64,000 bases of DNA from Halopseudomonas pelagia CL-AP6 (GTDB lineage: Bacteria; Pseudomonadota; Gammaproteobacteria; Pseudomonadales; Pseudomonadaceae): the NCBI RefSeq assembly GCF_000410875.1, contig NZ_AROI01000003.1, forward strand, positions 1 to 64,000. The letters run 5' to 3'. The first letter of the stretch is position 1; each line of letters opens with the position of its first letter. Positions 39,469 to 46,899 of the stretch are shown one piece after another. The notes below the pieces were generated by a model that saw only the letters and a program-made list of their open reading frames with translations, was not told the origin of the DNA and did no database searches. Position numbers and translations under genes: made by a program.

Positions 39469-40752
39469 TCAGAGAATATTCGCATAGTCAGCCTCGATGC
39501 GATCAAGGCTCAGGTTGTTCAGAAAACCGGAAAAACACATCCACGCACTCAGCGCGTTCAGGTCAGCAAAAGGTTCCGGCAGGTAACGCGGCGGCGCCAC
39601 TAGCCCCTCCTCCACCAGTTGACCAAGCGTACGCATGTCTTCCAGCGTGGTTTTGCCACAGAACAATAACGGGATCTGCTGCAACTTGCCTTTGCGTACC
39701 GCCAACTGAATATAGTTGTAGGTCAGGATAAACCCCTTGAGATAAGCCAGATCCTTGGTAAACGGCAAGCCATTGCTACTGGAGCCACGGAATACACGAC
39801 TGGCGTTGGTATAGCTGTTTTCCTTGGAATAGTCCTGCTCCCGATAGAACTGGAATACATCAAGGAAATCACCGCCCGATTCGGCCAATTGAATGGCGCG
39901 CGTACGATCTGTCAGCTTGCGCAGGCGGGCCGGGTAGGAGGCAAAGGTGATCACTTCCATCAAGATCGCCAGCCCCTCCTGGGTCACCGTCGAGGACGGT
40001 GGGCCCTTGGCCAGAAACGTACAGATAGGCTGATGCTGCCCGTTCAGACTGGTCGCCACGTGCACCATGCCTTCATGCACGGCGAGAATTTTCAGATCGC
40101 GCTCATTGAACATCGCGTCACTGCGGATTTTGATGTAATCGGCGCCAGCTGCGGCATCGGCGACAATGCCGTCCGACTCGAACACACGCACCGCCTGATC
40201 ATCAGGAAAGGCCAGATTCATGCGCTCCTGCAATATGGCGACCGCTTCGGGTGCAGCGATAATCTTGGGTTCGCGGCCCAGATCTGACCCAATATTGGTC
40301 AGCGATTCGCTGAGCATGATGCTCAAATCAGTCAGGGTCGGGTCGCCGGCGTGAAAGGCGTCGGACGCAGAGCCGTAAAGCTCCTGCGAAATAAAGCCAA
40401 GATCCGGCGTACCACGTGCTTCAAGCATGCGGATGACCATCCGGTACTCCTTGCACATGCGCCGCATGATCTGCCCAACCGGATTAAAGGTGCCCAGCTG
40501 GCGGGTTATATCCCGTTCAATTTCCTGGAATACCTGGCGCATTACGCCCGGGTCGAACCCTAGCGGTCGCTGAGCATAGTAGTCGGGACCCACGTCGGGA
40601 AGGCTCTTGCAGCGCTTGCGGAAGAACTCTTCACGCAGGCTGTCGTCCCACTTGATCGCATCCAGAATACGTATCGGCGATTGCGCCTCGACAATGCGGT
40701 CAGACAGGCTGCGGATGACCAATTGGTACTGTTCGCTCTGTTTTACCGTCAT
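39469..40752 (-). CDS. QEGLA-motif DUF1704 metallopeptidase-like protein
   Basis: A 427-residue protein of the DUF1704 family, often annotated as flavohemoglobin expression-modulating QEGLA motif protein. It carries H226-E-G-M-V-H231 (an HExxxH zinc site) and T-Q-E259-G-L-A, whose glutamate is the likely third ligand. The human members MATCAP1/2 of the same family are zinc carboxypeptidases that remove the C-terminal tyrosine of tubulin. The bacterial substrate is unknown. No signal peptide is seen, so it should be cytosolic. It heads a small operon with the unknown membrane protein and ung. Confidence 0.87.
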   Translation of the reverse strand: MTVKQSEQYQLVIRSLSDRIVEAQSPIRILDAIKWDDSLREEFFRKRCKSLPDVGPDYYAQRPLGFDPGVMRQVFQEIERDITRQLGTFNPVGQIMRRMCKEYRMVIRMLEARGTPDLGFISQELYGSASDAFHAGDPTLTDLSIMLSESLTNIGSDLGREPKIIAAPEAVAILQERMNLAFPDDQAVRVFESDGIVADAAAGADYIKIRSDAMFNERDLKILAVHEGMVHVATSLNGQHQPICTFLAKGPPSSTVTQEGLAILMEVITFASYPARLRKLTDRTRAIQLAESGGDFLDVFQFYREQDYSKENSYTNASRVFRGSSSNGLPFTKDLAYLKGFILTYNYIQLAVRKGKLQQIPLLFCGKTTLEDMRTLGQLVEEGLVAPPRYLPEPFADLNALSAWMCFSGFLNNLSLDRIEADYANIL

Positions 40753-41066
40753 AGTGTTCCTGCTGCTGGTGACGTCATCAAGGCATAGCGCCTCGCTTCG
40801 ACATTATGGTGATATTTGGCGTTGTGCAACGCTTTGACGTCTGCACCGTTTTACAGCGCCGATCATCCTGAAACGCAGTGCAACGCTCGGCCGGGCAACT
40901 CCCAGGCTGGACACGCCGCAAGTACATCCCTGTAGGCTCGTCGATGGCCAGGGATGGCCATCGACGAGCCCCATGGGCGGCTTGCAGCGTGTCCGTCACC
41001 GGGGCTGGCCAACCTCGCACTCACCCCAAAACAACCCGATCAGGTTTCCCTGCACATACCTAAAAA
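40753..41066. other. Intergenic region between the QEGLA gene and lysS
   Basis: This stretch of about 310 bases carries the promoter of the QEGLA operon near 40753-40860, the large palindromic element described separately, and the lysS 3' flank. I see no gene in it: the open frames on both strands lack ribosome sites and read through the palindrome. Confidence 0.5.
40909..40994. repeat. Large palindromic intergenic element (REP/ERIC-like)
   Basis: A perfect 15-bp stem (GGCTCGTCGATGGCC against its complement) with a 6-base loop AGGGAT is centred at about 40952. The outer arms also pair: GGACACGC with GCGTGTCC, and GCAAG with CTTGC. The inner part of the outer arms is imperfect. The whole could fold into one hairpin of about 86 bases. 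It lies 73 bases past the lysS stop and resembles the palindromic intergenic repeats common in gammaproteobacteria. Only one copy was found in this window. Confidence 0.7.
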
Positions 41067-42575
41067 CTAACCCTGAGCCTCAGGCCGCATATGCGGAAAC
41101 AGGATCACATCGCGAATCGAAGGCGCATCCGTCAGCAACATCACCAGGCGATCGATGCCGATACCCTCACCCGCCGTCGGCGGCATGCCGTATTCCAGCG
41201 CGCGAACGAAATCGGCGTCATAGTGCATCGCCTCGTCATCACCAGCGTCCTTGTCCGCCACTTGGGCATGAAAACGCTCGGCCTGATCTTCGGCATCGTT
41301 CAGCTCTGAATAGGCATTGGCAATCTCGCGTCCGCCAATAAACAGCTCAAAGCGGTCGGTCACGCTCGGATCATCATCGCTACGACGCGCCAGCGGCGAG
41401 ACCTCGAACGGATAACGGGTGATAAAGGTCGGCTGTTCCAGAAGATGCTCGACCAATTCCTCGAAGATCATGACCTGCAGCTTACCCAGCCCCTCGAAGC
41501 CCTTCACATCCGCACCCGCTTTCTTGGCAATAGCGCGGGCCGTGTCCAGATTCTGCAAATCAGCAGCGCTGATCTCGGGGCAGAACTTGAGGATTGAATC
41601 AAACACCGACAGGCGCGCAAAGGGCTCACCGAAGTGGAACACCTTGCCCTGATAGGGCACATCGGTGCTGCCCAGCACATCCAGGGCCAGCTCGCGGAAC
41701 AGCTCCTCGGTCAGATCCATGTTGTCTTCGTAGTCGGCATAGGCCTGGTAGAACTCAAGCATGGTGAACTCGGGATTGTGCCGGGTTGAAACGCCCTCAT
41801 TACGGAAGTTGCGGTTGATTTCGAACACCCGCTCGAAACCACCAACCACCAGGCGTTTGAGGTAAAGCTCCGGCGCGATACGCAGGAACATCGGCAAGTC
41901 CAGCGCGTTGTGATGCGTCTCGAACGGCTTGGCCGCCGCGCCACCGGGGATGGTCTGCAGCATCGGCGTTTCTACCTCGAGGAAGTTGCGCTCGGCCAGA
42001 AACTTGCGGATATGCGCAATCACTCGCGAACGCACCAGAAAGGTATTGCGCGTGTCTTCGTTGACGATCAGATCCACATAACGCTGACGGTACCGCTGTT
42101 CGGTATCGGTCAGACCATGGTGCTTGTCCGGTAACGGACGCAGGGATTTGGTCAGCAACTGAACCGAGGTCATGCTGACATACAAATCACCCTTGCCCGA
42201 ACGCGCCATAACGCCCTCGGCCGCAATAATATCGCCCATGTCCCAGTGCTTGATCGCCTCCAGCGTTTCGGCCGGCAGCGTCTTGCGATCAACATAGACC
42301 TGAATACGCCCGCTCATATCCTGGATCACCATAAAGGCGCCGCGGTTGAGCATGATGCGTCCGGCGACCTTGACCGGAATCTGCGCCTCGGCCAACTCTT
42401 CCTTGATCTTGTCGGCGTAGGTCTTCTGCAGATCACCGGCATAACTGTCGCGACGAAAGCGGTTGGGGAAGGCGTTGCCCTTGGCACGCTCGGCCGCCAG
42501 CTTTTCCTTGCGCAGGGAAATCAGGCGGTTTTCTTCCTCGGGGAGGGCTTGCTGGTCATTCTGCTGATCGGTCAT
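41067..42575 (-). CDS. lysS: Lysyl-tRNA synthetase (class II)
   Basis: A 502-residue class II synthetase that charges tRNA-Lys. The N-terminal OB-fold anticodon-binding domain covers about residues 60-150 ([26 protein letters not shown] in two parts). Class II motif 2 is [18 protein letters not shown] and motif 3 is [13 protein letters not shown]. It lies 76 bases after prfB, the same pairing as in E. coli and Pseudomonas, separated by a hairpin at the prfB stop. Confidence 0.97.
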   Translation of the reverse strand: MTDQQNDQQALPEEENRLISLRKEKLAAERAKGNAFPNRFRRDSYAGDLQKTYADKIKEELAEAQIPVKVAGRIMLNRGAFMVIQDMSGRIQVYVDRKTLPAETLEAIKHWDMGDIIAAEGVMARSGKGDLYVSMTSVQLLTKSLRPLPDKHHGLTDTEQRYRQRYVDLIVNEDTRNTFLVRSRVIAHIRKFLAERNFLEVETPMLQTIPGGAAAKPFETHHNALDLPMFLRIAPELYLKRLVVGGFERVFEINRNFRNEGVSTRHNPEFTMLEFYQAYADYEDNMDLTEELFRELALDVLGSTDVPYQGKVFHFGEPFARLSVFDSILKFCPEISAADLQNLDTARAIAKKAGADVKGFEGLGKLQVMIFEELVEHLLEQPTFITRYPFEVSPLARRSDDDPSVTDRFELFIGGREIANAYSELNDAEDQAERFHAQVADKDAGDDEAMHYDADFVRALEYGMPPTAGEGIGIDRLVMLLTDAPSIRDVILFPHMRPEAQG

Positions 42576-42639
42576 ATCGGGAATTCCAGGAGGTTGCTAT
42601 TCATTCAAAGGTCGTTGATGCAATACGAACGGCTGGCCG

Positions 42640-42669
42640 CTGAAACAGGGTTTAAAGACCCTGTTTCAG
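42640..42669. repeat. Inverted repeat with the prfB stop codon in its loop
   Basis: A perfect 12-bp repeat (CTGAAACAGGGT and its complement) surrounds a 6-base loop that contains the TAA stop of prfB. In the prfB-lysS transcript this would place the stop codon at the tip of a stable hairpin. There is no T tract after it, so a simple terminator is not obvious. It could act as an attenuator or an mRNA stability element between the two genes. Confidence 0.6.
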
Positions 42670-43747
42670 ACTCGCCTCAATAAACTCGTCCAGATCGCCA
42701 TCCAGCACCGCGTTGCAGTTGCTGTTCTCGATATTGGTCCGCAGGTCCTTGATCCGTGACTGGTCGAGCACATAGGAGCGGATCTGATGGCCCCAGCCAA
42801 TATCGGACTTGGTATCTTCCAGCGCCTGCGCGGCGGCATTGCGCTTCATCATTTCCTGCTCGTAGAGCTTGGCGCGCAGCATCTTCATCGCGGTGTCGCG
42901 GTTGCCATGCTGAGAACGCTGGCTCTGACAGCTAACCACGGTATTGGTCGGTACGTGGGTGATACGCACGGCCGAGTCGGTGGTGTTAACGTGCTGACCA
43001 CCGGCACCCTGGGAGCGGTAGGTATCCACTCGCAGATCGGCCGGATTGATATCGATTTCGATATCGTCGTCAATCTCTGGCGAAACGAATACAGCGGAGA
43101 ACGAGGTATGCCGGCGATTGCCGGAATCGTAGGGGCTCTTGCGCACCAGGCGGTGCACGCCGATTTCCGTGCGCAGCCAGCCAAAGGCGTACTCGCCTTT
43201 GATAAAGACGGTCGCGCTCTTGATGCCCGCGACTTCACCGGCGGAGAGTTCGACAATTTCGGTTTCGAAGCCGCGCTGATCACACCAGCGCAAATACATG
43301 CGCAGCAGCATATTGGCCCAATCCTGGGCTTCTGTGCCGCCGGAACCGGCCTGAATATCCAGATAGCAGTTGTTCGGGTCCATCTCGCCACTGAACATAC
43401 GGCGAAACTCGAGCTTTTCCAGGCTGGCTTGCAGGCGGGCGAGCTCAGTAACGATGTCTGCGACCGCAGATTCATCTTCCTCTTCGGCAGCCATTTCCAG
43501 CAATTCGGAGGCATCGGCCAGGCCCGAACTCATTTCATCCAGGGTTTCAACAATCTGCGCCAGCTGTGCGCGCTCCTTGCCAAGCGCCTGTGCACGCTCG
43601 GGATCGTTCCACACGGAGGGGTCTTCCAGCTCGCGCTCAACTTCGGTCAGACGATCATGTTTGTGATCGTAGTCAAAGATACCCCCGAATGGTCTCGGAG
43701 CGGCCACGCAGGTCTTTGATGGTGTTCAGAATCGGATTGATTTCCAT
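42652..43747 (-). CDS. prfB: Peptide chain release factor 2, with programmed +1 frameshift
   Basis: Release factor for UGA and UAA codons, 364 residues after frameshifting (24 codons from 43747, then +1 at 43675, then 340 residues). The first frame reads [20 protein letters not shown] and ends at an in-frame TGA after GGG TAT CTT. The catalytic GGQ lies in [15 protein letters not shown]. The codon-recognition tripeptide, normally SPF in RF2, reads SPY at residues 204-206 ([11 protein letters not shown]), an unusual substitution. Length equals E. coli RF2 (365). lysS follows. Confidence 0.96.
43672..43687 (-). promoter_or_regulatory. RF2 programmed frameshift site
   Basis: On the minus strand the site reads CGG GGG TAT CTT TGA C. 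A GGGGG Shine-Dalgarno-like stretch lies 3 bases before CTT, followed by the UGA that RF2 itself decodes. Low RF2 favours slippage into the +1 frame and full-length product. This is the classic autoregulatory arrangement, here with CGG in place of AGG at the first codon. Confidence 0.93.
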
Positions 43748-43791
43748 GGTGACAAATCCCGTCAGGAAAAAGCCGCCATTGTAGCGGATTT

Positions 43792-43828
43792 ACTGCCTTC
43801 GGTGCAGTACTACTGCACCGAAGGCAGT
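43792..43828. repeat. 18-bp perfect inverted repeat upstream of prfB
   Basis: ACTGCCTTCGGTGCAGTA and its exact complement are separated by a single base. The repeat lies 16 bases after the stop of the upstream membrane-protein gene and 45 bases before the prfB ATG. It may terminate that gene or form a leader structure for prfB. There is no T run on the minus strand (AAATCC follows), so the terminator reading is uncertain. Confidence 0.65.
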
Positions 43829-43844
43829 GACCCCAGCGCGCAGC

Positions 43845-44255
43845 CTAACGTGGCAACACGCGGATAAATACGATGGTGCCAATACCCCAGAGCGCATTGA
43901 GAATAAAACCGATGATAAAACGGCCCGGCAACTGCACCATGTCAAAGCCCACCCCCTTGAGCGGAAACACCACCAAAAGGGCCACCAGGGTCAGTACGAC
44001 CCCGCCAAACAGCGCTGCCTTGAACCATATCAGGCTTGCGCCCAGGCGATCCAGCACCGCGATCATGACCAGCGCCCATAGCCCGCCAAAAAACGCACTG
44101 GATATCACTGAGGGCACCCCCAATGGCACTGTCGGGGCCAGATTGAAAGGGGCGAAAGGTACCACTCCTGCGGCGTGCAGCAGGCCCAGCGCAACCTGAT
44201 GAAAACAGAAAACCGCCAAACAACCTGCCACAAAAACCCATATCCAACGCTGCAT
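43845..44255 (-). CDS. Hypothetical four-helix membrane protein
   Basis: A 136-residue protein with about four membrane segments (roughly 5-27, 43-66, 78-99 and 107-131) and almost no soluble part. I do not recognise the family. ATG at 44255 with GGGGTG upstream is preferred over a GTG two codons earlier. It is divergent from the phosphoketolase gene and ends just before an 18-bp inverted repeat. Transcription could continue into prfB if that repeat does not terminate. Confidence 0.75.
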   Translation of the reverse strand: MQRWIWVFVAGCLAVFCFHQVALGLLHAAGVVPFAPFNLAPTVPLGVPSVISSAFFGGLWALVMIAVLDRLGASLIWFKAALFGGVVLTLVALLVVFPLKGVGFDMVQLPGRFIIGFILNALWGIGTIVFIRVLPR

Positions 44256-44393
44256 GTTCACACCCCGTTATTGTTATTCATTAGACAAGTGTTCACTCTG
44301 GTTGATAGCAAGGGCCGCTTCGCGGATTACCCAAGCGCAGAACATTGAATATAGCAGCATCCGCCTGCCAACAACGGCCTAGCGATAAAAGCC

Positions 44394-44434
44394 TTGATAC
44401 AGATCAGAGCACCATAACCCCAGGCTTCTATACT
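44394..44434 (+). promoter_or_regulatory. ANR/FNR-type promoter of the phosphoketolase gene
   Basis: TTGAT-ACAG-ATCAG at 44394-44407 matches the ANR/FNR consensus TTGAT-N4-ATCAA at nine of ten positions. A -10 hexamer TATACT lies at 44429-44434 (five of six). With a start about 7 bases after the hexamer (near 44441), the box is centred close to -41, the position of class II FNR-dependent activators, which need no -35. The gene start follows at 44488. This predicts induction when oxygen is low. Confidence 0.8.
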
Positions 44435-44487
44435 GTGGTCGGACCCGTTAACTACGCCGTCACCCACGCCGATACCGGAGCTTCAAC

Positions 44488-46896
44488 GTGAGCCAGCTAC
44501 TTCCCGACCAGAGCACCCTCGACGATCACGCTAAACAGTGTCCAGCCTTTGCCCGCTGGAGCAGCGGCCAGGGCGTCATCAGCCACGCACCGGCTACCCA
44601 GGCAGCCGTCTACCGCCTTGCCCATCAGTTGGTGCAGCGCGAACAGCAGCCGAATGTGGAAACTGTTTATCAATTGATGACCGCGCTGGACCAGGTCACC
44701 AGCGCTGGCCTGTGGCTGGTGGTGCACATGACCTATGCCAAGCGCTGCCATCCAGACGGCACTGCACTGGCAGCAGAGGATTTCAAATCCCGTCCCGAAG
44801 GTCATACCGGCGGCGCACTGAATATGGTGCCCGCCTATGCCGCCTATTTGGCCTTGAACAGTCTTACCGGCCATACTCGCAGCTGGTTGATGGGGCAAGG
44901 GCACTGCGTGGCCGCCATTGACGCGCTCAACGTGCTGATCAGCAATCTGCACCCGGAGCAAGCCCAGCGCTATGCTAGCGACGCTGGACTGGATCAGTTG
45001 TTGAAGGATTTCTACAGCTATGCACAGTTACCCGATGGCCGCCCCGCGGCGCCCCTGGGCAGTCATGTAAACCCTTACACGGCGGGGGGTATTATCGAAG
45101 GCGGCTACCTTGGCTTTGCCGAGCTGCAATATGCACACATGCCACTGCCAGGCGAAACCTTGGTGGCCTTTCTGTCTGACGGCGCGGCAGAAGAGCAGCG
45201 CGGTAGCGACTGGATACCCCGCTGGTGGCGCGCGGAAGACTGTGGAGCGGCTTTACCGGTGATGATCGCCAACGGCCGACGCATCGAACAACGTACCGAA
45301 CTGGGCACGCAAAAAGGGTTGGACGGCTTTGCCGAGCACCTCAAGGGCTGCGGGTTTGATCCCATCCGCTTTGACGGCCGCGATCCAGCGGCTTTTGTCT
45401 GTACCTTACTGGAAATGGAACAACGCCTTGAGCGCCGGGTCCAGGAGTATCGAAATGGCATTCTCCAGTACCCGCTGCCGATTCCCTATGCCATCGCCGA
45501 AACCACCAAAGGATTTGGTTTTTACGGTGCGGGGCAAAATGCGGCGCATAACTTGCCGCTGCCTGGCAACCCGCGCCATCACGCTGGCGCCCGCGAGCTG
45601 TTCAATCAGCATGCGGCCCAGCTGTGGATTGATCCGCAGAGCCTCAGCCGCGCTCGCGAGCAATTGCAAAATCATGCTCGGAGTGGCCGTCCGCTGGAGC
45701 GCGACCACGCTCTGGCCACACGCAATCCGGCACAGCCGGTTATTCCGCTGGTTGACTGGAGCAACCAGACGATTTCACCAATGCAGGCGGTGGACCGTTT
45801 CTTCGTTGCCTTGGTGGAGGCTAATCCAGCCTTGCGTGCACGGGTCGGCAACCCCGACGAGCTGGCCAGTAATCGCCTCGGCGGCGTGCTGGAGGCCCTG
45901 AAACATCGGGTGTGTGATCCTGAAAGTGCACTGGAGGCCGTGGATGGCCGGATCATCACGGCGCTCAACGAAGAGGCGGTAGTATCGGCCTGCCTGGGTA
46001 ACAAGGGCGGATTGAATCTGGTCGCCAGCTATGAAGCTTTCTGCGTCAAGATGCTCGGGGCGATACGTCAAGAGCTGATTTTTGCACGCCATCAAGCTGT
46101 TGTGCAGCGCCCGGCCAAATGGCTGGGATTCCCTGTGATTGCGACGTCGCATACCTGGGAAAATGGCAAGAACGAGCAATCCCACCAGGACACCACCTTC
46201 TGCGAAGCGCTGCTGGGCGAAATGCATGACGGCATGCGGGTTCTGTTTCCCGCCGACTACAACAGTACACTGGCGCTCCTGCCGAGCGTGTACCAGGCGC
46301 GAGGGCAAATTAGCTGTATGGTCATTGCCAAGCGCGATTGCCCCAGCAGGATGGATGCCACCCAGGCCCGCCTACTGGCTGACCAGGGCGCAATTGTTTT
46401 AGCAGAACATCACGGGCCGACCGAGCCACTACTGCTAATCGCCAATGGCGGCTACCAACTGGGCGAAATGCTGCGCGCCGCCCAGCGATTGACAGCCCAT
46501 GATCAAAGCTGGCGGTTGGTCTACCTGCAAGAGCCGGGTCGTTTCAGCGTACCCCGAGACAGCCTTGAGGCGCAGTGCACAGCCCCCGCAGCACTGACCC
46601 AGCAGCTGTTCCCCACCGAACTGAAGCGCCGCGTCGTACTCACGCATATGCGTCCGGAAATAATCCGCGGGCATTTGCATAACCTCTTGCCGTCACCCCG
46701 CCACAGCCGGGTTCTGGGCTACATCAATCAGGGCGGCACACTGGACGAAGCTGGGATGCTGTTTGCCAATCGCTGCAGTTGGGCCCACGTGTTGGTCGCC
46801 GCTGCCGAAGTGCTGGACGTCGACCCGCAAGCCTGGATGGATGAGAATGAGTGGTCTGCGGTGGATGGTCAGGGAAATCCGGCGCTGCTGCGCTAG
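44488..46896 (+). CDS. Phosphoketolase family protein (divergent)
   Basis: An 802-residue thiamine-diphosphate enzyme of the XFP family. Canonical members cleave xylulose 5-phosphate or fructose 6-phosphate with phosphate to acetyl phosphate. Active-site histidines appear retained: H106 in EGHTGG, H139 in MGQGH (33 residues apart, as in Bifidobacterium), GSHVNP, SYEAF and SHQD further on. The usual GPGHGGP reads GQGHCVA, and the thiamine motif GDG reads SDG (230-232) with N262 kept. These changes put it in a divergent branch, so the substrate is open. It starts with GTG, with GGAG 8 bases before, behind an ANR-type promoter. Confidence 0.82.
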   Translation: MSQLLPDQSTLDDHAKQCPAFARWSSGQGVISHAPATQAAVYRLAHQLVQREQQPNVETVYQLMTALDQVTSAGLWLVVHMTYAKRCHPDGTALAAEDFKSRPEGHTGGALNMVPAYAAYLALNSLTGHTRSWLMGQGHCVAAIDALNVLISNLHPEQAQRYASDAGLDQLLKDFYSYAQLPDGRPAAPLGSHVNPYTAGGIIEGGYLGFAELQYAHMPLPGETLVAFLSDGAAEEQRGSDWIPRWWRAEDCGAALPVMIANGRRIEQRTELGTQKGLDGFAEHLKGCGFDPIRFDGRDPAAFVCTLLEMEQRLERRVQEYRNGILQYPLPIPYAIAETTKGFGFYGAGQNAAHNLPLPGNPRHHAGARELFNQHAAQLWIDPQSLSRAREQLQNHARSGRPLERDHALATRNPAQPVIPLVDWSNQTISPMQAVDRFFVALVEANPALRARVGNPDELASNRLGGVLEALKHRVCDPESALEAVDGRIITALNEEAVVSACLGNKGGLNLVASYEAFCVKMLGAIRQELIFARHQAVVQRPAKWLGFPVIATSHTWENGKNEQSHQDTTFCEALLGEMHDGMRVLFPADYNSTLALLPSVYQARGQISCMVIAKRDCPSRMDATQARLLADQGAIVLAEHHGPTEPLLLIANGGYQLGEMLRAAQRLTAHDQSWRLVYLQEPGRFSVPRDSLEAQCTAPAALTQQLFPTELKRRVVLTHMRPEIIRGHLHNLLPSPRHSRVLGYINQGGTLDEAGMLFANRCSWAHVLVAAAEVLDVDPQAWMDENEWSAVDGQGNPALLR

Positions 46897-46899
46897 ACT

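Noticed and set aside
40760-40785. TTGATGACGTCACC upstream of the QEGLA gene as an ANR box.
   Set aside because: The half-sites have the wrong spacing (three bases rather than four) and the right half does not match; it is mostly the chance palindrome TGACGTCA.
42787-43719. A 310-codon plus-strand open frame.
   Set aside because: It is antisense to prfB, whose GGQ and frameshift site are certain.
42652-43747. prfB as a frameshifted pseudogene because its start is in another frame.
   Set aside because: The in-frame TGA follows the GGGGG TAT CTT recoding signal, which is the normal programmed +1 frameshift of RF2.
44488-46896. First impression that the phosphoketolase lacks the catalytic histidine of the GHWG motif.
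   Set aside because: That came from aligning residues 68-82 with the motif. Aligning EGHTGG (H106) instead gives the same 33-residue distance to the next histidine motif (H139) as in Bifidobacterium, so the histidine is present.
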